Of a DNA stretch of 64,000 bases, positions 41,327-50,143 are shown in pieces. This stretch comes from Micromonospora echinospora (GTDB lineage Bacteria > Actinomycetota > Actinomycetes > Mycobacteriales > Micromonosporaceae): the NCBI RefSeq assembly GCF_900091495.1, contig NZ_LT607413.1:7331001-7395000 (forward strand). Direction: 5' to 3'. Under the pieces are notes generated by a model. It did not search any database, was not told where the DNA came from, and saw only the letters and a list, made by a program, of their open reading frames with translations. A program made the position numbers and the translations under genes. Position 1 is the first letter of the stretch. The number at the start of each line of letters is the position of its first letter.

Positions 41327-42388
41327 ATGGCCATCGTCGCAGACCACTACGACTTCGTCATCGGCGTGGACACCCACGCCGCTTCACATACCCTCGCACT
41401 CATCACCGCCGGCACCGGCGCAGTCCAGCAGCAGGCCCAGTTCCCTACCAGCCCGGCCGGGCTACGCCGCGCCACCGCCTGGATCCAGCGTCACACCCAG
41501 GACACGACAACGCTGATCGTCATCGACGGCGCCGGATCCTACGGCGCCACCTTCACCGAACAGCTCACCGCAGCCGGTTTGACCGTTGCCGAAGCACCCG
41601 ACGTCCCGGCCATCAGCAGGCGCCGCCACGGCAAGAGCGACGCCCTGGACGCCATCGCGATGGCCCAAGCAACCCGCAGCCTGAACATCAACGAGCTGCG
41701 CTGGCCCCGCGCGACCGGTGCCCGCACCGCCCTGCGGGTCCTGATCGTCGCTCGGGAACAGATGAGCGGCGAACGCACCCGAGCCGTCAACGCGTTGACC
41801 GCCCTGCTGCGCACCGTCAACCTCGGCATCGACGCCCGCCGCGCCTTGACCACCACGACCATCACCACCATCGCGGCCTGGCGCACCCGAGACGAGAATC
41901 CGGCCCTGGCCGTCTGTCGAGCCGAGGCCATCCGCCTGGCCCGGCGCATCCGGGCCCTCGACGCCGAACTCGCCGCCAACCACACCACCCTGCACGAAGC
42001 CGTCACCATGCAGGCGCCGCAACTGCTCGACCTGCCCGGCGTCGGCGCCGTCGTCGCCGCGACCGTCCTACTGGCCTGGTCACACCCCGGACGCATCCGC
42101 TCCGAGGCCGCGTTCGCCGCCCTGGCCGGCGCATCACCACTACCAGCCTCATCAGGCAACACCACCCGACACCGACTCAACCGCGGCGGCGACCGACGCC
42201 TCAACCGAGCCCTCTACACCGTCGCACTGGTCCGCATGGGCCACGACCCCCGCACCCGCGCCTACGTCACCCGCCGCACCGCCGAAGGCCGCACCAAACG
42301 CGAGGTCATGCGCAACCTCAAGCGCTACATCAGCAGGCAGCTCTTCCGGACCCTGACCGCCGCCCACACGGCAGGAACCACCCCTTGA
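41327..42388 (+). CDS. IS110-family transposase (DEDD)
   Basis: A 353-residue protein with an intact frame. The RuvC-like N-terminal domain has VIGVDTHAASHTLALI at residues 11-26 (first Asp), VIDGAGSYG near 67 and GKSDALDAIAMA near 104. The C-terminal Tnp_20 domain has LLDLPGVGAVVAATVLL near 230 and the serine-bearing ASPLPASSGNTTRH near 265. AGGAC upstream of the ATG at 41327 is the ribosome-binding site. It lies within the IS5 relic. All required motifs are visible, so the element may still be active. Confidence 0.93.
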   Translation: MAIVADHYDFVIGVDTHAASHTLALITAGTGAVQQQAQFPTSPAGLRRATAWIQRHTQDTTTLIVIDGAGSYGATFTEQLTAAGLTVAEAPDVPAISRRRHGKSDALDAIAMAQATRSLNINELRWPRATGARTALRVLIVAREQMSGERTRAVNALTALLRTVNLGIDARRALTTTTITTIAAWRTRDENPALAVCRAEAIRLARRIRALDAELAANHTTLHEAVTMQAPQLLDLPGVGAVVAATVLLAWSHPGRIRSEAAFAALAGASPLPASSGNTTRHRLNRGGDRRLNRALYTVALVRMGHDPRTRAYVTRRTAEGRTKREVMRNLKRYISRQLFRTLTAAHTAGTTP

Positions 42389-42441
42389 CAATTATAGAAG
42401 CATCTCAATGACGCCGGACGGGGAACTCGGATACCCGATCG

Positions 42442-43950
42442 TCAAGACTTGCCGCTGGCGGCCAGCTCGTGAAGCGCACTCCGGTCGAGTTTGCCGTTGG
42501 CGGTCCGTGGCAGTTCCGGCATCTGCACGTAGGTGGTGGGCACCATGTAGGCCGGGAGAGCCTGCAGGCACCACTGCAGGAGGTCGGAGTTGTTCTGCTG
42601 TTGGTTGGGCTCGGCCACGTAGTACGCGACGAGGCGGTGCTCTTCCGCGAGCCACGGCGTGACCACGACCGCCGCGTTGAGGACGGCCGGATGCATCGTC
42701 AGACGTTCCTCGACCTCGCCGAGTTCGATCCTGTTTCCGAGCACCTTCACCTGCTTGTCCTCTCGGCCGACATACTCTAGTTGGCCGTCGGGAAGCCGCC
42801 TGACGATATCGCCCGTGCGGTAGAAGCGGCGGTGCCCGTGTTCTGTCTCGCGCCACACGAACCGCTCTTCGGTGAGCGCCTTCTGCCCGAGATATCCCCG
42901 GGCCATTCCCGGAGTCGTGAAGAGAAGCTCGCCTGAATCGTCGCTGGCGAGATTGCCGGCGCCGTCCGTGATCAGCACCTCTGCATCGAAGATCGGACTT
43001 CCCATGGTGACTGTCGACACCGGACCGGTGATCAGGCTCGCCGTGATGTCCTGTACGGCTTCGGTCGGACCGTAGACGTTGAGGATCGGGACAGAACTCT
43101 GGGAGAACCAGTGCTCGACCAAGGAACGGGTCAGCGTCTCACCACCGCTGCGCAGTAGACGCAGCGGTGAGCCTAGTCTGGCAATGGATGCTTCCTCACG
43201 CTGCGTCATGTACTTGATCACGGAAGGCGTCAACCAGAGCACGGTCACACCGTTGTCCCTGATGTACGTGAACAGCGACGACGCGCTGGAGTGCCGGCGC
43301 CCACGCAGGAGGAGCCGTGCTCCAATCACCAGTGGTGCGTAGATCTGACCTATGGAGGCTACGAACGACATCGAGGCGAACTGCAGCAGCACGTCGTCGG
43401 CGGACAGTTTCAGCAGGCGTGCTGTCTTGAGGGCGACGTCGCCAAGTGCGCCCTGCTCGATCTCCACCCCCTTGGGACTTCCGCTGGAACCTGAGGTGTA
43501 GAGGATGTAGGCACGGTCGGACGCGGACGGCGTCGATGCCGGATCCGTCTGCGCCGCATCGGCCAGTTCGGCGGACGTCCAGTCCAGCACGACAGGGTTG
43601 ACGTCACAGCGGGCGAGCCGACTCTCGCCGTCGGCTTGGGTCAGCAGACACGCCGCATCCGCGTCGCGGAGCATAAGATCCAACCGCTCCGCGGGATAGT
43701 CGGGGTCCAGTGGCAGGCAAACGCCGCCCGCTTTCAACACCGCGAGCACCGAGACGATCGCATCGATCCCCCGGTCCAGGTACACCCCGACAACGACGTC
43801 GGGTCCGACACCGCGACTCGACAGCACGTGTGCCACACGATTGGCTCGCTCATTGAGTACCTGATAGGAAATTGACTCGGATTCGAAGGTGAGGGCGATG
43901 CGGTCGGGATAGCGGCGGGCTATGCGCTCAAACTGTTCCTTGACTGTCAC
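42442..43950 (-). CDS. Stand-alone NRPS adenylation domain
   Basis: A 502-residue amino-acid-adenylation enzyme without carrier or condensation domain. Core motifs are A3 YILYTSGSSGSPKGVE near 152, A5 NVYGPTEAVQD near 300, A7 RFYRTGDIVRRL near 388, A8 VKVLGNRIELGEVEERL near 412, and A10 ELPRTANGKLDRSAL near the end. The segment equivalent to FDASVW of GrsA reads FVASIG, so the aspartate that holds the alpha-amino group is replaced. GTG at 43950 follows AAGGAGCAGCAGCC. It is cut off from the other biosynthetic genes by IS debris and the kinase gene. Probable partner: the carrier-thioesterase protein at 60728. Confidence 0.9.
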   Translation of the reverse strand: MTVKEQFERIARRYPDRIALTFESESISYQVLNERANRVAHVLSSRGVGPDVVVGVYLDRGIDAIVSVLAVLKAGGVCLPLDPDYPAERLDLMLRDADAACLLTQADGESRLARCDVNPVVLDWTSAELADAAQTDPASTPSASDRAYILYTSGSSGSPKGVEIEQGALGDVALKTARLLKLSADDVLLQFASMSFVASIGQIYAPLVIGARLLLRGRRHSSASSLFTYIRDNGVTVLWLTPSVIKYMTQREEASIARLGSPLRLLRSGGETLTRSLVEHWFSQSSVPILNVYGPTEAVQDITASLITGPVSTVTMGSPIFDAEVLITDGAGNLASDDSGELLFTTPGMARGYLGQKALTEERFVWRETEHGHRRFYRTGDIVRRLPDGQLEYVGREDKQVKVLGNRIELGEVEERLTMHPAVLNAAVVVTPWLAEEHRLVAYYVAEPNQQQNNSDLLQWCLQALPAYMVPTTYVQMPELPRTANGKLDRSALHELAASGKS

Positions 43951-44189
43951 GGCTGCTGCTCCTTGGTCGTGGACTCTTCTCGTTATTGCTGGGGCTGATG
44001 CGCTTAACCGGCAAGGTGTGCCTGCTACGCCAGCCGGCAAGCTGATGAGCCCGCGCTCTCGGGCAGTTTTCAACTGGTGATCACGTTGCAATCTGCGGTT
44101 CACGTATTCGTTGTGGACTCTTTGTGGAGTCTTATGCCGAGTCCTGAGTGGAGCGTTTAGAATCGTAGCGGAGTTCGATGTGACGCGCA
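43951..44189. other. Leader and upstream region of adenylation gene
   Basis: No gene on either strand. AT content is higher than average, consistent with a promoter for the adenylation gene. No TACA-type SARP repeats are seen here, unlike the other two minus-strand promoters. Confidence 0.4.
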
Positions 44190-44320
44190 ATATCGTGAAC
44201 GGCCAGCCGGTCGGGTCGGACAGGCCGGTGATCTCGCAGACTTCGGCATGCTCGCGCAGGTCACCGCCGCTGTTCACGGCGGGAACCCAACCGGTCGCGG
44301 CCCGGATCGCCGCACGCACG
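44190..44320 (-). pseudogene. IS1380-like transposase fragment
   Basis: The minus strand encodes TGWVPAVNSGGDLREHAEVC, then EITGLSDPTGWP, resembling a conserved stretch of IS1380-family transposases. Flanking sequence has no continuation in frame. Family attribution from memory of the motif; moderate certainty. Confidence 0.5.
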
Positions 44321-44460
44321 CCCACGTGATCGCGGCACCGACGGAGAACCAGATGTCCAGTTACTGGTCGCGCAAGGACCGGATGTGGGCGGGGATCCCC
44401 TGGCTGGAACCCGCCGAATCGGCGCGGAGCAGGATCGAGGTGCCGTCGGCGCGGGATCCT

Positions 44461-44743
44461 CATGAAGTGGATCTGTGGAAGGACCACTTCGAGGGCGACC
44501 ACAAGCAGCTCGAACATCAGCTCAGACCGATGCCTGGGCCACGTTCCGACCGTTCCGTCCAGACAATCATCACCGGCCGTGCCTTCGTGCAGAACCTCCG
44601 CCGCGAACACTACGAACTCGCCACCGATGTCCCGCCCGCCCTGCGGGTGGCCGCCGCGTTCACCGAACTGGCACGAGCGATCTGAGAGTGCCCGCCGCCG
44701 GGGCTCGGCGCGTCCACCGCCCCGACAACCGACAGCGCCCTCG
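44461..44743 (+). pseudogene. DDE transposase C-terminal fragment, left copy of inverted repeat
   Basis: HKQLEHQLRPMPGPRSDRS and RAFVQNLRREHYELATDVPP, then LRVAAAFTELARAI, is the C-terminal end of a DDE transposase (IS6-like by pattern). From 44569 to 44743 the DNA is nearly identical, in inverse orientation, to 45918-46098. The two copies bracket the kinase gene. Confidence 0.7.
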
Positions 44744-44757
44744 CAACCTGCTTCGAT

Positions 44758-45714
44758 TCAGCCCGACGTGTTTATCAGGGCGGTGACATAGGCGTCCAGA
44801 CGCTCCTCCAGGGTACGCGTCGTCAGGTCTGTCCTGCCTGCCTCGCGCCATGGCTGCGCCATCGCCTGCACCTCTTCTGAGCAGGCCAGCGCGTCCCGCA
44901 CCTGCCAGTACAGCCGCTCGCTCGCGGCTGCGGCCAGCACCCCGCCTGCCTCCTCGTACGCCTGCGTGAACCGCAGACCCCACGCCGGGCCGTGCAAGAG
45001 CGCGAAATTGGTGCAGCAGTGCGCCACATCGAGATCCGCCGGCCCCCAGCAGGCTCCTGCCCAGTCGACGACGCCGGTGATCCGCACACCTGCCGACCCC
45101 GGTTCGTCGAACAGCACGTTGCCGGGTTGGAAGTCCCGGTGCAGGAATCGCCCTTCATAGCGCGGCGCGGGCTTGCGGATCACGTCGATCGCTGCGGCCC
45201 AAGCCCCCGCGTCGGCGCCCTTCGGAGTCACGGCGGTGTCGGCGGTCGACAACGTCGAGTACTTTCGGGGCCGCTTGGTGGGTCGTACCGCGTGGATCGC
45301 CACGAGCTGACGGGCCAGCAGGAGAACGCGCGCCTCCACGCCCTCATCGTGGATGATCGTCCGGCCTGCCAGATGTGTCATCAGCAGCGATGGAAACTCG
45401 CAATGCGTGGCGGTCGGATCGACCGCGACCAGTCCAGGAGCCGGCACGCTGGTCTGCGTGAGCAGAGAAAGGGCATCGGCCTCCCTGTTCAGCCAGTCCT
45501 CGGCGTGTCCCACATAGAACGGGTCGACGAAGCTCCGCAGCACCAGGACGCGGGTGTTGCCGTCCGGCCTGCCGATGGTCAGCCTTCGCATTTGCGCAGT
45601 GATGCCGCCGTGCAGCATCTCGGTCTCGACGATTCGCTCGCCGACCTCCAAGTGCTGGCTCACCCAAGCCAGTGTCAACGGTATGACAGCCGTCGCTTCA
45701 TCGTGGTTGGTCAC
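44758..45714 (-). CDS. Aminoglycoside phosphotransferase (APH)-family kinase
   Basis: A 318-residue small-molecule kinase. Brenner motif FLHRDFQPGNVLFDE near residue 195 contains the catalytic Asp and metal Asn. VVDWAGACWGPADLDVAH near 218 is the equivalent of the DFG-like metal site. The GTG start at 45714 lies 5' of TNHDEATAV. Kinases of this class confer self-resistance by phosphorylating antibiotics, or act as biosynthetic kinases. It sits between inverted transposase fragments, so it may be an acquired resistance cassette or a cluster gene around which IS copies landed. Substrate not inferable. Confidence 0.85.
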   Translation of the reverse strand: MTNHDEATAVIPLTLAWVSQHLEVGERIVETEMLHGGITAQMRRLTIGRPDGNTRVLVLRSFVDPFYVGHAEDWLNREADALSLLTQTSVPAPGLVAVDPTATHCEFPSLLMTHLAGRTIIHDEGVEARVLLLARQLVAIHAVRPTKRPRKYSTLSTADTAVTPKGADAGAWAAAIDVIRKPAPRYEGRFLHRDFQPGNVLFDEPGSAGVRITGVVDWAGACWGPADLDVAHCCTNFALLHGPAWGLRFTQAYEEAGGVLAAAASERLYWQVRDALACSEEVQAMAQPWREAGRTDLTTRTLEERLDAYVTALINTSG

Positions 45715-45917
45715 TGTGACATCTCATCATCCGGAGGGCGGCATGCGCACGTGATTTTAAACTCGTTGGCCGAGCCACCTGGCGCCTGGCCTGCCGGACC
45801 ACCGGTGTGAACAACGGTCCACCTGACTTGATAAAAATATCGTCGTCGCTGGATTGGCTGCGACGTGCGAAGTCATCCGCCGTTGCGCTGACGGGAAACT
45901 GCCAGTTGGTGGTGACG

Positions 45918-46098
45918 AGGGCGCTGTCGCGTCGTCGGATCGGTGGACGCGCCGAGCGAGCCGCGGCGGCGGGGCACTGGTCAAGATTGCTCGCGCCAGC
46001 TCGGTGAACGCGGCGGCCACCCGCAGGGCGGGCGGGACATCAGTGGCGAGTTCGTAGTGTTCGCGGCGGAGGTTCTGCACGAAGGCATGGCTGGTGAT
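45918..46098 (-). pseudogene. DDE transposase C-terminal fragment, right copy of inverted repeat
   Basis: The minus strand reads HAFVQNLRREHYELATDVPP, then ALRVAAAFTELARAI, differing from the copy at 44569-44743 by only scattered bases. Both copies point toward the kinase gene with their 3' ends. Sequence from 45715 to 45917 holds no gene. Confidence 0.7.
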
Positions 46099-46206
46099 GT
46101 CGGCGCTGGCCACCACCGCGGTGGCGCGGCGATTCTCCTGCGGGCGGCGCTCATCGACCCGCGACCGAGGGGGAGCCGCCGGGGACACGCCGGCGGCCAG
46201 CCAGCC

Positions 46207-47724
46207 TCAGGCGGCGATCGTGCGTAGCGCGGCCCGGGCCGCGCGGACCGCGGTGACGGTGCCGGTCAGCGTCGAGTTCCCGACGACGGCGGTCGGTACG
46301 ACGCCGTTCCCGGCGAGGTAGAGGTTGTCGAACGCCCAGACCTGGCCGTACGGATCGCACACGCTGGTGCCGTCATCGGCGGTTCCCATCCGTACGGTGC
46401 CAGTCAGGTGCAGTGATGACCCCGGTGGCAGCAGCGCTGACTCGGTGCCGGGGTCGAAGTCACCAAAGCGCTCGGCGATCGCGCGCAGCTCGCTGCGGCC
46501 GGCACCGATGAGATTCAAGTCGGCGTCGGTGTAGCCGAACTCGATCTCGAAGCTCGGCATCCCGGTGACGTCGGTCGTGTCCTCGGAGAAGCGGATGCCG
46601 TTCTCCGGCCGTGTCTCGACGGGGCTGAAGAGCGAGAGCCCGACGGCGTGGGCCAGCGGGAGGCCCTCCGGGTCCACATAGGTGGTGTTCATGATCTGCC
46701 CGTGGAAGGGCTGGGCCGGGCCGTTCTGCGGCAGCCACAGCGAGTCGGTGTTGCGCTCGTCGCCGGCCGCGCGAGGCAGGCCGGCCCGGTCGAGTCCGAA
46801 GCGGTCGAGATCGAGGAGGACGCGGCCGGTGAGGAAGGCGTGCTCGTTGAGGTAACGGCCCAGCGCCGGGGGACGGATGCCGGAGGCGAACAGGAGCTGA
46901 GGGGTGCGGAACGCGTCAGCACACACCACGGTGGCGGTGGCCTCGATGACACGCCGGTCGCCGGTTTCGACATCGAGGACCACGGCACCGCGTACGCGGC
47001 GCCCGTCGTGGTCGAGGGCGACCGCGAGCGTTCGGGGTAGCAGGGTGAAACGGCTGTCGCCACCGGACCCGAGCGGCGGGAAGATCCGGCTCGGTCCGGT
47101 GCGCAGCAGCCGGCCGCCCGGCTCTCGGGTGACGGCCATCGGCATGAGTTGCGGGGCGCGGTCGGCCGGCCCGACGCCGCGGTAGCGCCGCCGTAGTTCG
47201 GCGAGCACGACCTCGCCGGGCAGGGTCGGTCCGATGGCGGCGCTGGTGACACCGAGAGCGCGCCGCGCGGTGTTCAGGTCGCGCTGCCAGAGCCCGGGGT
47301 CACCGTGGTCGAACACCTCCGTGCCCGCGGGCCAAGGGGTCACCGCCGTCCAGTGGGCGCCCATCCCGCCGACGTTCCACGCCGCCGCGGCGGCCGGCAT
47401 CGCCGAGGTGTCGTTGCCCACCGCGGACAGGAGGTGCAGGCCGGCCTTCAGCCGGTACGCGTCGGGCGACTGGGACGGTGGTGGCTCCACCCCGGTGTAG
47501 AAGCTCTGGATCCCGCTGGCGAGGGGGGAGTTGTACTGCGCCCATATCTGTGGATCGGCCGTGTCGTGCACGTGCAGGCCGGGCATCGCACCGATCGGCG
47601 GTCCGCCGTCGACCATCACGATGCTCGTGGCGGTCGACGCCTCGCGGACGAGCCGGGCAACGACGCTGCCCATGATGCCGCTGCCGATGATTAGCAGGTC
47701 GGTGGTCGAGTCGGGTGCGGTCAC
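46207..47724 (-). CDS. GMC-type FAD oxidoreductase
   Basis: A 505-residue flavoenzyme. The FAD-binding motif LLIIGSGIMGSVVARLV is at residues 10-26. AAWNVGGMGAHWTAVTPWP near 114 is the second GMC signature. The C-terminal HLTGTVRMGTADDGTSVCDP and NLYLAGNGVVPTAVVGNST segments carry the catalytic His region. It is similar in outline to pyranose 2-oxidase-like and sugar or alcohol oxidases. GTG at 47724 with GAGGAG upstream lies 10 bp behind the methyltransferase stop, so the two are co-transcribed. It probably oxidises an alcohol or sugar carbon of the cluster-2 product. Confidence 0.87.
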   Translation of the reverse strand: MTAPDSTTDLLIIGSGIMGSVVARLVREASTATSIVMVDGGPPIGAMPGLHVHDTADPQIWAQYNSPLASGIQSFYTGVEPPPSQSPDAYRLKAGLHLLSAVGNDTSAMPAAAAAWNVGGMGAHWTAVTPWPAGTEVFDHGDPGLWQRDLNTARRALGVTSAAIGPTLPGEVVLAELRRRYRGVGPADRAPQLMPMAVTREPGGRLLRTGPSRIFPPLGSGGDSRFTLLPRTLAVALDHDGRRVRGAVVLDVETGDRRVIEATATVVCADAFRTPQLLFASGIRPPALGRYLNEHAFLTGRVLLDLDRFGLDRAGLPRAAGDERNTDSLWLPQNGPAQPFHGQIMNTTYVDPEGLPLAHAVGLSLFSPVETRPENGIRFSEDTTDVTGMPSFEIEFGYTDADLNLIGAGRSELRAIAERFGDFDPGTESALLPPGSSLHLTGTVRMGTADDGTSVCDPYGQVWAFDNLYLAGNGVVPTAVVGNSTLTGTVTAVRAARAALRTIAA

Positions 47725-47734
47725 CGCGGACTCC

Positions 47735-48847
47735 TCACTGCTGTGGTGGAAGGAGTTCAGGGAATGCCGGGCCCCGTAGCAGATAGCCCAGTTCGATACC
47801 GGTCGAGTCGACCGCAGGGTCGGTCGTCGTGGTGGCCGCGACGGTCAGCCCGGCCCGGTCGAACAGCGCCTCCCAGAACTCGCGTCGCTCCAGCCGCTGA
47901 TTGGTGAAGTAGTGGATGAGGAAGTACGGATTCCAGTAATTGCGAGCGGTGCCGTGGCGCATCAAGGTGGGGTTGCAAATCTCGTCCGCCACCTCGATGA
48001 CCACCACGTTGATGCGCGGGAACCGGCCGACGATGCCGGTCAGCAGCGACTGCACGGCACCCTCGCCGCCCTGCGCCAGGATCTCGTGCAGGACACAGCC
48101 GAGCACGATGACGTCCGGGTTGCAGTCCGGCGGCGGATCGTCGAGGAACTCGGCCGTACCGCTGTTGATAAGGTGGATCCGGTCGACCAGGCTGGCCTCT
48201 GCGACCAACTGACGGCCCTCCTGGTAGCCGAGAGGGTCAGGTTCCACCCCCCAGGCGATGCGAATCTGCGGCAGGTGGGTGCAGAAGTTGGCCAGGTGGA
48301 GGGCATTGCCGCAGTCCAGGTCCAGCATCTCGCGTGCCTCCACCCCGCCCTGCCGGAGCAGCTCGCGAGTCATCGGCAAGCCGTCGTACCGGCTGATCTC
48401 GCACTTGCCGATCCTCACCTCGCGGCCGTTTCGGCTGCAGTGCCCGCCACGTGCCTCCAGCGATCGGCCGATCTGCTGCAACGTGGTCGCGTAGCCGCCG
48501 ACGAACATCGTGTACCAGGCGCGAAACTCGGCGTACCGATAGGCCTTGTCGGTGAGCGCGACTGTGTTGCCGCTCCAGGTCACGATGCCCTCGTTGGCCA
48601 GGTAGCGGAGGAAACCGGTGAGCCGCAGTGGTTCGAGCAGGAGCGCGTCGACGAGGTTCGCGACCTCGGTAGCACCGTGCCGGACAAGCCGATCGTAGAT
48701 GCCGCTGGCGAAGAAATGGAACAGGGAGGCGGCGAGGAAGTGCTCGGCGATCGGTCGAATTCCGTCGATCATCCGTTGCTCGAAGGCGGAGTCGACGAGC
48801 GCGCCCTGCGCGGTGCCGATGCAGATCGGCGGGGTCGGGACGGTCAT
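47735..48847 (-). CDS. SAM-dependent methyltransferase, keto-acid C-methyltransferase-like
   Basis: A 370-residue class I methyltransferase with an N-terminal helical domain (MIDGIRPIAEHFLAASLFHF). SAM motif I is unusual: MLDLDCGNALHLANFCTHL near residue 178, with CG in place of GxGxG. The overall plan recalls enzymes that C-methylate alpha-keto acids, including those acting on 2-ketoarginine. In a cluster that also has an arginine-type hydroxylase and an amidinotransferase, that is an attractive but unproven role. ATG at 48847 follows GAGGAGA. Second gene of the operon 49761-46207. Confidence 0.78.
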   Translation of the reverse strand: MTVPTPPICIGTAQGALVDSAFEQRMIDGIRPIAEHFLAASLFHFFASGIYDRLVRHGATEVANLVDALLLEPLRLTGFLRYLANEGIVTWSGNTVALTDKAYRYAEFRAWYTMFVGGYATTLQQIGRSLEARGGHCSRNGREVRIGKCEISRYDGLPMTRELLRQGGVEAREMLDLDCGNALHLANFCTHLPQIRIAWGVEPDPLGYQEGRQLVAEASLVDRIHLINSGTAEFLDDPPPDCNPDVIVLGCVLHEILAQGGEGAVQSLLTGIVGRFPRINVVVIEVADEICNPTLMRHGTARNYWNPYFLIHYFTNQRLERREFWEALFDRAGLTVAATTTTDPAVDSTGIELGYLLRGPAFPELLPPQQ

Positions 48848-48891
48848 CCTGCGTTCTCCTCACTCTACGTCTCGCGCACGGCAGTGGCGGG

Positions 48892-49761
48892 TCAGACGGT
48901 CACCGGCCGCAGGTGACCGGCGCCGGATTCGTTCCCCAGCAGCCACTTCACCGCGGCGTCGAGCGGTGAGGCGGCCCGGGGCGGAAACGAGCCGAGCATG
49001 TTGTCGCACTGCCGTGCCACCAGGCCGGGGAAGCCGGAGCGGCGCACCATGCGGTGGTTGTCGAGAACGGTAAGGTCGCCGACTGCGGCGCCGACCGTCC
49101 GGCACGCGGCACCGGCCCTGTCCCGCAGATGCTCAGCCAGCTCGGCCGGCATCGGCCGCCCGTCGGCCAGGCGGAGGCTGCCCGGCTCAGACTCCAGCAC
49201 CGCCCGCAGCGCGACCTGGCCGATGGTGTCGGCGCCGGCGGGCGTGCGGCACACCATCGGCGTCACGAACGAGATGAACAGCGAGCCGTCAGCTCGGAAC
49301 TCGTACTGAATCCCCCGCAGCCGGGCGAGGCGCTGCTCGATCGCCGCCCGCCCGTGGCCGCGCAGTGCCCGGCGGCATTGCTCGGGCGACCGCAGCCGGT
49401 CGAAGCGGATGGCGTTGCCACGGGCGAAGGTCGCCCAGCGCCCCGTCAAGCCGGCGAGCAATTGCACGCCGTCGATCACTTGCTCAGGATCGGCGGTACG
49501 GCCAGGGGCGTGGCGCAGCGACCAGATCGCGTCCGGCTGATAGGGGTGGAACTGGTCGAGTTGTGCGTCGGGAAGATCGGCACAATGACCGAATTGCTCG
49601 ATGAACTCGCCGAACTCCGTCTCGCCGGGTGCGAATCCGCGAAATATGAGGTGGCCGTACCGGCGGAGCAGAGTGACCGTCTGGCGCGGGCCGCAATCGG
49701 CCAGCGTTTCGCCCTTCAGAGGTTCGACGTACGGCACACCTCTGCGGACGACTATCCTCAT
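48892..49761 (-). CDS. TauD/TfdA-like protein lacking the usual first iron ligands
   Basis: A 289-residue protein of the TauD superfamily outline. RRYGHLIFRGFAPGETEFGE near residue 33, IDGVQLLAGLTGRWATFARG near 96, and the distal VLDNHRMVRRSGFPG near 238 fit the fold. The segment where HxD/E should precede PDxIW reads DAQLDQFHPYQPDAIW, with no HxD or HxE. Iron binding is therefore doubtful or rearranged. It heads the operon with methyltransferase and GMC genes; ATG at 49761 has GGGGAGTG upstream. A SARP-like repeat array lies 48 bp before the start. Confidence 0.7.
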   Translation of the reverse strand: MRIVVRRGVPYVEPLKGETLADCGPRQTVTLLRRYGHLIFRGFAPGETEFGEFIEQFGHCADLPDAQLDQFHPYQPDAIWSLRHAPGRTADPEQVIDGVQLLAGLTGRWATFARGNAIRFDRLRSPEQCRRALRGHGRAAIEQRLARLRGIQYEFRADGSLFISFVTPMVCRTPAGADTIGQVALRAVLESEPGSLRLADGRPMPAELAEHLRDRAGAACRTVGAAVGDLTVLDNHRMVRRSGFPGLVARQCDNMLGSFPPRAASPLDAAVKWLLGNESGAGHLRPVTV

Positions 49762-49808
49762 CGGCCCACTCCCCTACGATCGGTTTAGTCCACTGTGCTC
49801 GTCGACGG

Positions 49809-49846
49809 TACAGTGCGGCTACACGTTCGATACATCGGACATACGT
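49809..49846 (-). promoter_or_regulatory. SARP-type operator: four TAC repeats at 11-bp period
   Basis: TACAG at 49809, TACAC at 49820, TACAT at 49831 and TACGT at 49842. The spacing is exactly 11 bp, one helical turn. The array lies 48-85 bp upstream of the TauD-like start inside a 382-bp gap (49762-50143) with no gene. The block GGACATAC is shared with the array at 57955. It is the expected arrangement for binding of an AfsR/DnrI-type activator such as the one at 58106. Confidence 0.7.
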
Positions 49847-50143
49847 GATGCGGTGTGACGCTGCGCGGGAAGCAACAATCGCGCTTTTTCGATGGTGATT
49901 CGACACAGGAGCGGGGAGGCGAGGACACGCATGCGTGCCCCAGTTGCCATTCCTACAGTGAAGTGATCTCGACAAGGATTCGATCCCGATCCGGGATGAC
50001 GTAGGAACCGCGCCCATGGCGGACGGTATGGAGACCGGACGTGGGGCCCCTCGGTAGACAGGATCCTGCGACGGAATCTGATCTACCCGGAAGGACCCCA
50101 CGTGATTGCCTGTCGTTGCGAAAGCGTTTCCGTCACCCTGAGG

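Larger units (their letters stand above)
40135..42406. mobile_element. IS5-like element interrupted by an IS110 element
   Basis: Terminal inverted repeats GAGATGCTT (40135-40143) and AAGCATCTC (42398-42406) are flanked by the triplet AAT on both sides, a likely target duplication. Removing about 1.4 kb of IS110 leaves about 0.9 kb, the normal IS5 size. The element lies directly downstream of the adenylation-domain gene. Confidence 0.65.

Noticed and set aside
47735..48847. Naming the methyltransferase a 2-ketoarginine (3-methylarginine pathway) enzyme
   Set aside because: Length and N-terminal layout are suggestive, but the SAM motif is atypical and the resemblance is from memory only; kept as a possibility.
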